Of a DNA stretch of 13,053 nucleotides, positions 1 to 5,861 are shown in pieces. The notes under the pieces are model-generated. The model searched no databases and had not been told where the DNA came from. It saw only the letters and a list, made by a program, of their open reading frames with translations. Both the position numbers and the translations under genes were made by a program. This stretch comes from AV17 sp046262735 (lineage in GTDB: Bacteria; Verrucomicrobiota; Verrucomicrobiia; Chthoniobacterales; UBA10450). Each line of letters begins with the position of its first letter. The first letter of the stretch is position 1. The DNA lies in NCBI GenBank assembly GCA_046262735.1, contig JBHEMD010000210.1, positions 1-13,053 of the forward strand, given 5' to 3'.

Positions 1-394
1 CGGCGAGTCGAAACCGCGGCTGCAGTTCTTCCAAGACCTCGGGCACCTCGGGATAAAGTTTCCACACACCGGCCTCGGCGAAATGTTCGTAGGCGACTTC
101 GAAAAAGTTGTCGCGATCGAGCTCACTCAGCGAGGGCACGCTCTGATCGAGAACGAGATCGACGAGTTGTCGCCACCAACCTTTATCGTCGTCCGGCCGC
201 GGTCCGTCGATTGGCGCGCGGGGCGGCATTTGTTTCCAAGCCGATGCAAATGCGCGGTCCAGTTTTGCCGCGTCCAGCTTCAAGCCGATTTCCTTGCCGA
301 CGAGCGCGTAGTGTTTCCCAACCGTCCCGGTTAAATAGAACAGCGTTCCGACAGCATCGAAAAAGAGCGCTTTCGGTTTTTGCTTTGTGGGCAT
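1..394 (-). CDS. HAD-superfamily hydrolase, N-terminal part (runs off left edge)
   Basis: The reading frame is open from an ATG at 394 to the window edge, giving 131 residues without a stop. The N-terminus contains FFDAVGTLF (nucleophile Asp13), the HAD motif I, followed by a helical cap-like region with the acidic and aromatic residues typical of subfamily IA phosphatases. Members act on small phosphorylated metabolites in the cytoplasm; the substrate cannot be read from this part. The position two residues after the nucleophile is Val15, where canonical HAD phosphatases have the general acid/base Asp. The DAVGT form is known in the REG-2/HDHD3-like branch, so this may be ordinary for the branch. 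An in-frame TTG at 400 is an alternative start; no clear ribosome-binding site precedes either. It is divergent from the hemolysin III gene across a gap of about 95 bp. The family call is fairly sure, the function unknown. Confidence 0.72.
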   Translation of the reverse strand, partial: MPTKQKPKALFFDAVGTLFYLTGTVGKHYALVGKEIGLKLDAAKLDRAFASAWKQMPPRAPIDGPRPDDDKGWWRQLVDLVLDQSVPSLSELDRDNFFEVAYEHFAEAGVWKLYPEVPEVLEELQPRFRLA

Positions 395-489
395 GGACAA
401 CGCGAAGCCGACGCTACAAGCCTCCCGTTAAAGGCGCACTTGTTTTCTCTTTTCCAAAGCTTCACGACCGCGTAAATCATCGCTGCGAA

Positions 490-1155
490 ATGATTGTCAC
501 TGACGAAGCACAAGGGCTGCCGAGATGGACGCAGTCGGTCGGCGAAGAGATCGCCAACACTCTTAGTCACGCGCTCGGCTTACTCGCCGCATTGATCGGC
601 GCGCCCATTTTGCTGGTCGCGGCATCCCGGAACGGCAGTCCGGGATTTTTCGTGGGCACAGTGGTTTTCACTATCACAATGTCGATCTTGTATCTCGGCT
701 CGACGTTATATCATGCGTGGCCGCAGACGCCGGCCAAGCATTTCCTTCAGTTGTTTGATCATTCCGCGATTTATTTTCTGATCGCCGGAACTTACACACC
801 GTTCGCGCTCGGGCCGCTTCGCGGAACTGTCGGCTTCACTCTGCTGGTGACAATCTGGACACTCGCCGGCGTCGGAGTCGCGATAAAGGTGGTGCGCGGA
901 ACATCGCGTCATCCAAGGCTCGCGCTCGCCCTCTATCTCGGAATGGGCTGGCTGGCACTGGCTATTTTCAAGCCATTCGCGATGGCGGTTCCGCTTATCA
1001 CACTAGTTTGGTTGTTTGCCGGCGGCATCGCTTATACCGCCGGTGTTTTGTTTTTTGTTAACCAACGACTGCGCTACGCTCATTTTATCTGGCATTTATT
1101 CGTCCTGGCCGGAACGAGCTGTCATTTTGCCGCGGTCCTCTCGTGCGCGAGCTAA
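490..1155 (+). CDS. Hemolysin III / PAQR family membrane protein
   Basis: This 221-residue inner-membrane protein has the length and motif order of the bacterial hemolysin III (YqfA/TrhA) family, distant relatives of adiponectin receptors. Visible motifs are EEIANTLSHALG (19-30), LYLGSTLYHAW (68-77), DHSAIYFLIAGTYTPF (90-105), a GMGW segment (151-154), GGIAYTAGVLFF (178-189) and AHFIWHLFVLAGTSCHF (197-213). About seven hydrophobic helices can be counted. His75 and the His198-x3-His202 pair match the three histidines that hold zinc in PAQR receptors. Family members affect membrane lipid homeostasis or fluidity; the hemolysin name is historical and does not show toxicity. The frame extends upstream to 211, but that part overlaps the divergent HAD gene and is not family-like, so the ATG at 490, just before the conserved EEIAN block, was chosen. 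There is no Shine-Dalgarno match. Confidence 0.88.
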   Translation: MIVTDEAQGLPRWTQSVGEEIANTLSHALGLLAALIGAPILLVAASRNGSPGFFVGTVVFTITMSILYLGSTLYHAWPQTPAKHFLQLFDHSAIYFLIAGTYTPFALGPLRGTVGFTLLVTIWTLAGVGVAIKVVRGTSRHPRLALALYLGMGWLALAIFKPFAMAVPLITLVWLFAGGIAYTAGVLFFVNQRLRYAHFIWHLFVLAGTSCHFAAVLSCAS

Positions 1156-1218
1156 CGTTCCGCAGTTCCTGCGAACGTGCCGATTGAAGCAGACCGCTCG
1201 ACGCGGTTAATTACTGCG

Positions 1219-2346
1219 ATGGTCCCGATCGAGCACGACGACCCCGTCAACGCCAAGATCCTCGCCGTCTCGGAGGACAAGATCGAAGGATTTGTGCGCG
1301 AGCCGTTCGAGAAAATCGCGCGTCACTCCGGCGTAGATGTCGATCTTGTCATGGCGCGGATTGCGGCGATGCTGCGCGCCGGCACGATCCGGCGGGTTCG
1401 CCAGACATTGCTCGCGACCAATCTGGCCGAAGGCGCGCTGGTGGCGTGGAAAGTTCCCGAGGCGAAGATCGACGCCGCGTTCGATTGGATGTTCCAACGC
1501 GACCCCTTCTCCGGTCACGTCGTCATCCGCTCGACCGACACGGTCACAGCCGGTTCGGATTACAAACTCTGGACGACTGTGAAAGCGCCACACGGATTTT
1601 CGTTGCAGCGGCATTGCGAATTGCTCGTGCAAAAAGTGGGCGCGGAACATTTCCGGCTCATGCCGGCGAAAGGAATCTTTACGCTCGGCGTGGGCCACGT
1701 TCGGCGGAAAACGATTCCGCCCGGAAGCAAGGCGGATGAACCGGCGACGATGATGCCGGTGCGGATTGTCGATCTTAGCGAAGCGGAGTGGGACGTTTTA
1801 CTGGCGCTTAAACGCGAGTTTGCGCCGGAAGAAATCCGGGCGACGCCCTGGGGAACGCGCGCGGAGGAGGCAGGCGTTTCGCTCGAAGAATTTTATCGCG
1901 TGGCCGAGGAGTTGAACGCGCGCAAAATCATCGGGCGCTTCTCGACGTTTCTCGAACACGTCAAACCATCGAAAGGCGGCGTGCGCGTCACGCGCTTCAA
2001 CGCGCTCTTTCACTGGGCGGTGCCGGTAGGGCGCGAGGTCGAAGCAGGTGGCGAAGTCGGTCGCCACCATATTCTGACGCATTGTTACTGGCGCGAGGCC
2101 GGGCCGGAATTCAAGAATGTCAATGTCATGGCGGTCGCGCACGGGACCGACAAACAACTCCTGCTCGAACATAAGGCGGCCATAGATCGACATCTTGAGG
2201 CAAGCGGCATTCCGGTTTCCTACACGAATGTCTTCTGGGGCGGGCGGAGCGAGATCAAGCCCTCGGAGATTTCGCCGCGCGTTTACCGGGACTGGCTCGC
2301 GCAAGAAGGTGGATCGGCCTGTCCTCCGGACGATGGTGGCAATTAA
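1219..2346 (+). CDS. Tandem AhbA/AhbB-like (siroheme decarboxylase / Lrp-AsnC type) protein
   Basis: The 375-residue product contains two similar units. Each has a winged-helix N-terminal part (about 21-60 and 184-245), with signatures such as VMARIAAMLRAGTIRRVRQ in unit 1 and FYRVAEELNARKIIGRF in unit 2. Each is followed by an AsnC-like ferredoxin fold. Unit 2 keeps LTHCYWR (286-292) and FKNVNVMAVAHG (298-309), close to the SHCYxR and YNLxxMxHG motifs of siroheme decarboxylases. Unit 1 has the weaker counterpart SGHVVIRST (98-106) plus YKLWTTVKAP (115-124). Known AhbA/AhbB and NirD/L/G/H proteins convert siroheme to didecarboxysiroheme on the routes to heme or heme d1; similar proteins are often annotated as Lrp/AsnC regulators. 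No other tetrapyrrole gene is nearby, so enzyme versus regulator is unresolved. A GTG at 1177 is an alternative start. The last 12 or so residues, rich in Gly and Pro, are encoded by a repeat element. Confidence 0.7.
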   Translation: MVPIEHDDPVNAKILAVSEDKIEGFVREPFEKIARHSGVDVDLVMARIAAMLRAGTIRRVRQTLLATNLAEGALVAWKVPEAKIDAAFDWMFQRDPFSGHVVIRSTDTVTAGSDYKLWTTVKAPHGFSLQRHCELLVQKVGAEHFRLMPAKGIFTLGVGHVRRKTIPPGSKADEPATMMPVRIVDLSEAEWDVLLALKREFAPEEIRATPWGTRAEEAGVSLEEFYRVAEELNARKIIGRFSTFLEHVKPSKGGVRVTRFNALFHWAVPVGREVEAGGEVGRHHILTHCYWREAGPEFKNVNVMAVAHGTDKQLLLEHKAAIDRHLEASGIPVSYTNVFWGGRSEIKPSEISPRVYRDWLAQEGGSACPPDDGGN

Positions 2347-2398
2347 TGTGGCTGCGCCGCCATCATTTGCCATCGAGCGACGGAGCGCTCGATCCACC
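2308..2398. repeat. Inverted-repeat (MITE/REP-like) element across convergent gene ends
   Basis: This 91-bp segment begins with GGTGGATCG (2308-2316) and ends with its exact complement CGATCCACC (2390-2398). Inside are GTCC-TCC-GGAC (2321-2331), a nine-pair stem with one G-U pair (2332-2340 with 2356-2364) and ATCGAGCG-ACGGAG-CGCTCGAT (2372-2393). Both stop codons, of the AhbAB-like gene (2344-2346) and birA (2363-2365), lie within it, so it supplies the C-terminal residues of both proteins. The stems could also work as a two-way transcription stop, but there is no strong T tract. Calling it a dispersed repeat is inference, because only one copy is visible. Confidence 0.5.
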
Positions 2399-2986
2399 AA
2401 TCTTGTAGCTGCGATCCAGCTCCCGCAGCAACGCGACCACAAGCTTCGTTCGATCAACTTGTTGACCTAGCATCATTGCGAGTGAAGCGGCGCGCCCGCG
2501 CAATTCTTCGGAAAAATCCTCGACGGCGTGGTTCACGTTTATTCCGATGCCGATGATGGCGAGATGCGGCCCATTTCTTTGCGCGCGCATTTCCACGAGC
2601 AGGCCGGCGACTTTTTTGCCGGCGATGTAAACGTCGTTGGGGGGCTTGACTGCCGCGTCCAGGCCAAGTTCACGCTGGATCGTTGCCGCGACCAACTGAA
2701 TTGCCCAAGTGCTGAGTCGCGACGATTCGCCGATGTCGATCTTCGGCCGCAACAGAATGGAAAACCACAGGCCTTTGTGCGCGGCGGATTCCCAGCGATT
2801 CACGCGCTGGCCGCGTCCAGCAGTCTGATGTTCGGCGAAAACGACCAGACCTTCGGGCGCGCCGCGGTGCACGCGTTCGAGAACTGAGTCACTTGTCGAA
2901 GTGGTTTCCTCGAGAACGACAATCTCCCGGCCGATGAGGCAATCGCCGAGTGCTTCGCGCAGAACGCGCGCGTCAAATGCCGACAT
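2363..2986 (-). CDS. birA: Biotin--[acetyl-CoA-carboxylase] ligase, short form
   Basis: The 207-residue protein is the catalytic domain of a biotin protein ligase, which makes biotinyl-AMP and attaches biotin to the carrier lysine of carboxylases. Diagnostic motifs are ETTSTSDSVLERV (27-39), QTAGRGQRVNRW (54-65, the glycine-rich biotinyl-AMP loop), KPPNDVYIAGKKVAGLLVE (114-132; KPPND replaces the common KWPND, and Lys125 aligns with the catalytic lysine) and AIIGIGINVN (143-152). It has no N-terminal helix-turn-helix, so it is a class I enzyme without repressor function. It also stops right after the catalytic domain: the C-terminal SH3-like domain of about 45-50 residues is missing, and the final residues (IGGSSAPSLDGK) come from the repeat at 2308-2398. 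The start overlaps the nadC stop by 14 nt, indicating coupling. The identity is secure; full activity is uncertain. Confidence 0.9.
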   Translation of the reverse strand: MSAFDARVLREALGDCLIGREIVVLEETTSTSDSVLERVHRGAPEGLVVFAEHQTAGRGQRVNRWESAAHKGLWFSILLRPKIDIGESSRLSTWAIQLVAATIQRELGLDAAVKPPNDVYIAGKKVAGLLVEMRAQRNGPHLAIIGIGINVNHAVEDFSEELRGRAASLAMMLGQQVDRTKLVVALLRELDRSYKIGGSSAPSLDGK

Positions 2987-3818
2987 CGGTCAGTTCGAGC
3001 GAAAAGTCGATGGCGCGCGGGGAATGAGTGAGCGCGCCGATCGAGATGAAATCGACTCCGATGGCGGCGATTTGGCGAACATTCTTTAGTGTGACGCCCC
3101 CGCTTGCTTCGAATTTGATTTTGCCTTTGCCGAGCGCGATCGCCTCGCGCATTTGCGCCGGCTTCATGTTATCGAGCAGGATGCGGTCGATTCCATCGAT
3201 CTTAAGAAGTTCGCGCACTTGCTTAAGGTTGTCGGCTTCGACTTCGATCTGCACACCGGGTCGCTCCTGCCGGACTTTGGCAATCGCTTCCCCTAACGCG
3301 CGTGAGCCGGAAACACCCGCGAGATGATTGTCTTTTACCAGCACCATGTCGAACAAGCCGAAGCGATGATTACCGCCGCCGCCCGCGACGACCGCCGCTT
3401 TTTCGAGCGCGCGCATTCCCGGCGTGGTCTTTCGCGTATCGATGATCCTGACGCGATCGTTCGCAGCGGCCTCGACGAATTTGCGGGTCAAGGTGGCGAT
3501 GCCGGAAAGGCGTTGCAGAAAATTCAGCGCGACGCGCTCCGCGCTCAGAAGCGCGCGGGTGAGACCTTCGAGCTCGATAACCGTATCATCGGCGTTAACC
3601 GCCGTGCCATCGTTGATAATTGTACGCACGTGCGTGGCGGGATCGACGCGGCGAAAAACTTCCGCCGCGGTGTTCGTACCGGCGATGATCGCCGATTCGT
3701 TCACGACAATCCGCGCACGTGTCCGCAACTCTGGCGAAACAAAGAATTGGGTGGTGAGATCGCCTTCGCCGATGTCTTCGCCAAGAGCGATATCGATTGG
3801 ATCGTGCGGGGTCGTCAT
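2973..3818 (-). CDS. nadC: Nicotinate-nucleotide pyrophosphorylase (carboxylating)
   Basis: This 281-residue cytoplasmic enzyme converts quinolinate and PRPP to nicotinate mononucleotide, CO2 and pyrophosphate in de novo NAD synthesis. It has the full family length (270-290). Motifs seen are ALGEDIGEGDLTT (11-23), ERVALNFLQRLSGIAT (94-109), DTRKTTPGMRALEK (127-140), the GGGGNHRFGLFDMVLVKDNH block (146-165), IEVEAD (191-196), LLDNM (214-218), FEASGGV (236-242) and SIGALTHS (259-266). These supply the substrate-binding Arg, Lys and His residues and the acidic residues of the barrel. An ATG at 3854 in the same frame would lie 40 nt inside guaD and add non-family residues. The ATG at 3818 forms an ATGA 4-nt overlap with the guaD stop, so it was chosen. 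No nadA or nadB is in view; de novo quinolinate supply must be encoded elsewhere. Confidence 0.95.
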   Translation of the reverse strand: MTTPHDPIDIALGEDIGEGDLTTQFFVSPELRTRARIVVNESAIIAGTNTAAEVFRRVDPATHVRTIINDGTAVNADDTVIELEGLTRALLSAERVALNFLQRLSGIATLTRKFVEAAANDRVRIIDTRKTTPGMRALEKAAVVAGGGGNHRFGLFDMVLVKDNHLAGVSGSRALGEAIAKVRQERPGVQIEVEADNLKQVRELLKIDGIDRILLDNMKPAQMREAIALGKGKIKFEASGGVTLKNVRQIAAIGVDFISIGALTHSPRAIDFSLELTDVGI

Positions 3819-5158
3819 TTCGAGGCTGTAGCGCCTGGTGCGCGGTAGACGCATTTGCCGCGCACGTATGTTTCACGGTTTGCGTGCGGACCGCCGCGGT
3901 AAATGCAAAGCGAGACGATATCCTGCACCGATAATTCGCGGAGCGCATCCCGATCGTCCGGATAGGGCGCGATTGCGGCAAGATCGACAATCGTTAGGTC
4001 GGCTTCCTTTCCCGGATCGAGCGTGCCGATGAGGTTGGCTTTGCCCAATGCACGCGCGCCGCCGTGGGTCGCGAGATAAAAAGCTTCGCTCGCGCGCAGC
4101 GGCCGCAGGTTGGGCTCGTAAGCCGTGCGCGCCTTTTGCACATCGATCGCGGCGCGCATCACCTGCCACATGTTCAGCTCCGGGCCGCCGGCGACATCGG
4201 AGCCGAGTCCGACCGGAATGCCGGCCTTGAGAAGCTGGTCGAGCTTGATCAAGCCGCTGCCGAGAAAAAGATTCGAACTCGGGCAATGGGCAACACTCGA
4301 TTGTGCGCCGGCGATGGCGGCGATTTCGCGCGGGTTGAGATGAATGCAATGACCGAGCATGGTGTGCGGTGTGAGCAGGCCGCACTTTTCGTAGACGTGG
4401 GTGTAGTCGCGAGCGGACATGTAGAGATGATGCACCTTTTCAAGTTCTTCGCGGTTCTCGGCGAGATGAGTTTGCAAATACGCGTCGAAGCGCGTCGCCA
4501 TCTCGGCCGCGCCGCGCATGAGTTTTTCCGAACAGGCCACGGCAAAGCGCGGGCTAAAGGCATATTCGAGCCGGCCATCTTCAGCGCGGTGCCATTTGCG
4601 ACAGAGACGTTCGCTTTCCAGTAACGAAACCGAGACGACTTTCTTCGGTTGAAGCTGGCCATAGGAGCCGAGGTCCATCATCATTTTGCCAAGGATCACG
4701 CGCAGGCCGCTTTGCCGGGCGGCCTCGAAACCAAGCTCGCAACTGTCTTCGTAAATGGCTGCATAAGCCATCACCGCCGTCGTCCCGTTCCGGGCCAGTT
4801 CGCGGAAAAACTGCGGCGCCTCGATTCGGGCTTTGGGCCCGGTGAACTCGCGTTCGACGGGAAAGATATGCTGCCGCAGCCAAGGGAGCAGGTCGCTCTC
4901 ACCACGCGCGACGGCGGAATATTGCGGGAGATGAGTGTGACAATCGATTAGGCCGGGGAAAACCGCGAGCGTCCTGTGGTCGATCCAGTTGACCGGTTCG
5001 GAGCGCTGCAGCCGGCGAAGATCGTCGTAATCGCCGACCTCAGCGATTCGTCCACCTTTTATAATAAGCGCGCCGCCGGGTCGACCGCGGAGCCGGCCAA
5101 ACTCCGGCGCGTCAATGAGGAAACCGCGGATACCGAACAAGTCGCCGTTCTGGTCCAT
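3815..5158 (-). CDS. guaD: Guanine deaminase (amidohydrolase superfamily)
   Basis: The 447-residue protein matches guanine deaminase, which hydrolyses guanine to xanthine and ammonia in purine catabolism or salvage. After a small N-terminal beta domain comes FPGLIDCHTHLPQY (67-80), with metal ligands His74 and His76. FSPRFAVACSEKLM (201-214) corresponds to the guanine-recognition PRF segment. QTHLAEN (229-235) gives metal ligand His231 and catalytic Glu234, LGHCIHL (268-274) gives His270, VAHCPSSNLFLGSG (289-302) lines the pocket, and LGSDVAGG (318-325) carries Asp321. The C-terminal part returns to the beta domain with TLDPGKEADLTIVD (379-392). All catalytic positions are present and the length is normal. 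It is first in a tight guaD-nadC-birA run. Other cyclic amidohydrolases such as chlorohydrolases are less likely because of the PRF and HCPSSN signatures. No Shine-Dalgarno match precedes the ATG; a dyad lies 11-27 nt upstream. Confidence 0.92.
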   Translation of the reverse strand: MDQNGDLFGIRGFLIDAPEFGRLRGRPGGALIIKGGRIAEVGDYDDLRRLQRSEPVNWIDHRTLAVFPGLIDCHTHLPQYSAVARGESDLLPWLRQHIFPVEREFTGPKARIEAPQFFRELARNGTTAVMAYAAIYEDSCELGFEAARQSGLRVILGKMMMDLGSYGQLQPKKVVSVSLLESERLCRKWHRAEDGRLEYAFSPRFAVACSEKLMRGAAEMATRFDAYLQTHLAENREELEKVHHLYMSARDYTHVYEKCGLLTPHTMLGHCIHLNPREIAAIAGAQSSVAHCPSSNLFLGSGLIKLDQLLKAGIPVGLGSDVAGGPELNMWQVMRAAIDVQKARTAYEPNLRPLRASEAFYLATHGGARALGKANLIGTLDPGKEADLTIVDLAAIAPYPDDRDALRELSVQDIVSLCIYRGGPHANRETYVRGKCVYRAPGATASK

Positions 5159-5168
5159 AGACGCGGGT

Positions 5169-5185
5169 GTGTGAAAACATCACAC
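5169..5185. promoter_or_regulatory. Perfect dyad GTGTGA-N5-TCACAC upstream of guaD
   Basis: GTGTGA (5169-5174) and TCACAC (5180-5185) are perfect inverted arms around AAACA, starting 11 nt upstream of the guaD start codon. The core TGTGA-N5-TCACA resembles a CRP/FNR-family half-site pair, but the spacer is 5 bp rather than the usual 6. It could be an operator for a dimeric repressor or a small leader hairpin near the translation start. No regulator gene is in the window to support either reading. Confidence 0.4.
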
Positions 5186-5196
5186 CGCGCGAGACT

Positions 5197-5225
5197 ATCA
5201 TAGCTGTAGCCGCTTCGCTGTGCGA
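5197..5225 (-). promoter_or_regulatory. Possible promoter for guaD-nadC-birA
   Basis: Read on the minus strand there is TATGAT (5202-5197), five of six matches to the -10 consensus. TTCGCA lies upstream with an 18-nt spacer and matches four of six -35 positions. Transcription would begin near 5190, which would place the GTGTGA/TCACAC dyad just downstream of the start, a typical repressor position. The -35 part lies inside a strong hairpin, so this is a weak prediction. Confidence 0.28.
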
Positions 5226-5284
5226 AGCGCGGCTTTCAGGTATTTTTGCGGCGGATGGACCCGCGCCTCAGAGAGACGTAGCTA
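5201..5284. repeat. Palindromic intergenic element between PEBP gene and guaD
   Basis: This fills most of the 130-bp gap. The core is a perfect stem CGCTTCGC-TGT-GCGAAGCG (5211-5229), extendable past a 2-nt bulge by AGC (5208-5210) with GCT (5232-5234). The segment starts with TAGCT and ends with AGCTA (5280-5284), giving short inverted ends. It follows the PEBP stop on the minus strand but has no T tract, so it is not a clear intrinsic terminator. It looks like a small dispersed palindromic repeat; copy number cannot be judged from one window. Confidence 0.4.
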
Positions 5285-5288
5285 AAGC

Positions 5289-5810
5289 TTATTTCTTGTG
5301 CGAGTACCGGCCCATTAGTTGGCCTTCGGCGATCACATGCCCGCGCATGGCCGCGTCCACTTCCTTGCGTTTCGCGCCGGGTTTTAGGTCCAGCATTTGG
5401 TCGAGCGCGTAAACTTTGAAATAATAGCGGTGCGTGCCCGAGGGCGGTTGCGGGCCGTCGTAACCGGAACCGGGATAATCGTTAGTGCCCTGGACTGCGC
5501 CTTTGGGCACACTGTTCTCGGCAATCTCAGTGGTCTTCGGATCAATGTTCCAGCAGAGCCAGTGCGTAAACAAACCGACGGGCGCGTCCGGATCGTCCAC
5601 GATGAGGAGCAGACTTTTCGCCTCTGGCGGAGTGCCCTCGATGCGCAGCGGCGGATTCACGTTCTGCCCTTGCTTGGCATATTTGTCCGGAATCATTCCG
5701 CCTTCTTCGAATGCTGAGCCGGTGATTTTCATAGTTCCTCCTCCTGCCGCGAACAACACAATGGTGCCGAGTGCCAATGCAACTGCGCCCGTAATAATCG
5801 ACTTTTGCAT
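5289..5810 (-). CDS. YbhB/YbcL-family (PEBP, Raf-kinase-inhibitor-like) protein with signal peptide or alternative start
   Basis: The 173-residue product belongs to the phosphatidylethanolamine-binding protein family. The ligand-pocket motifs are present: VDDPDAP (71-77), FTHWLCWNID (81-90), NDYPGSGYDGPQPPSGTHRYYFKVYALD (in two parts, 110-124 and 125-137) and a C-terminal GHVIAEGQLMGRY (157-169). Bacterial members are small and their ligand and role are poorly known. Residues 1-25 (one Lys, then a hydrophobic stretch ending LFAAGGG) look like a signal peptide, as in periplasmic YbcL. However, Met27, at 5732, is also preceded by a strong AGGAGG with a 7-nt spacer and begins directly at the conserved domain, as in cytoplasmic YbhB. 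Both starts have good ribosome-binding sites. The longer form is given here. A palindromic 130-bp gap separates it from guaD, so co-transcription is uncertain. Confidence 0.88.
   Translation of the reverse strand: MQKSIITGAVALALGTIVLFAAGGGTMKITGSAFEEGGMIPDKYAKQGQNVNPPLRIEGTPPEAKSLLLIVDDPDAPVGLFTHWLCWNIDPKTTEIAENSVPKGAVQGTNDYPGSGYDGPQPPSGTHRYYFKVYALDQMLDLKPGAKRKEVDAAMRGHVIAEGQLMGRYSHKK
5736..5745 (-). promoter_or_regulatory. Internal ribosome-binding site for a short PEBP form
   Basis: On the minus strand AGGAGGAGGA ends 3 nt before ATG 5732, and its AGGAGG core (5745-5740) is 7 nt away, which is optimal. In the longer frame these bases encode Gly-Gly-Gly. Most other genes in the window lack any Shine-Dalgarno match, so a match this good inside a coding frame stands out. 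Confidence 0.5.
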
Positions 5811-5817
5811 TGTTCAA

Positions 5818-5822
5818 CCTCC
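5818..5822 (-). promoter_or_regulatory. Ribosome-binding site for the long PEBP form
   Basis: GGAGG on the minus strand lies 7 nt before the ATG at 5810. It supports translation of the signal-peptide-bearing form. Confidence 0.55.
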
Positions 5823-5825
5823 ACT

Positions 5826-5843
5826 TCGATCTGATTAGATCGA
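5826..5843. promoter_or_regulatory. 18-bp perfect dyad in the divergent PEBP/rnr gap
   Basis: TCGATCT-GATT-AGATCGA has 7-bp perfect arms and sits in the 51-bp gap between the divergent PEBP and RNase R genes. Its place, size and symmetry suit an operator shared by both promoters. It could also be a leader hairpin, just upstream of the PEBP ribosome-binding site on the minus strand. No convincing -35/-10 pair is seen in this short gap. Confidence 0.4.
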
Positions 5844-5861
5844 CAATAGGTTTTCGCTGAC

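Noticed and set aside
211..489. An upstream extension of the hemolysin III frame.
   Set aside because: It overlaps the divergent HAD gene, has no family similarity, and would add 93 non-membrane residues before the conserved EEIAN block.
395..489. A promoter or riboswitch in the gap between the HAD and hemolysin III genes.
   Set aside because: No convincing -35/-10 pair, conserved fold or dyad could be found; weak TTGTTT and TAAATC elements are not properly spaced.
1798..2457. A 219-codon minus-strand frame across the AhbAB-like gene and the end of birA.
   Set aside because: It is antisense to a gene with clear motifs and overlaps birA in another frame; it shows no family features.
3819..3854. 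A longer nadC start at 3854.
   Set aside because: It would add 12 residues outside the family pattern inside guaD; the ATGA overlap at 3818 is the better-supported start.
4064..4624. A 186-codon plus-strand frame opposite guaD.
   Set aside because: It is a mirror of the guanine deaminase coding sequence with no independent start signal or motif.
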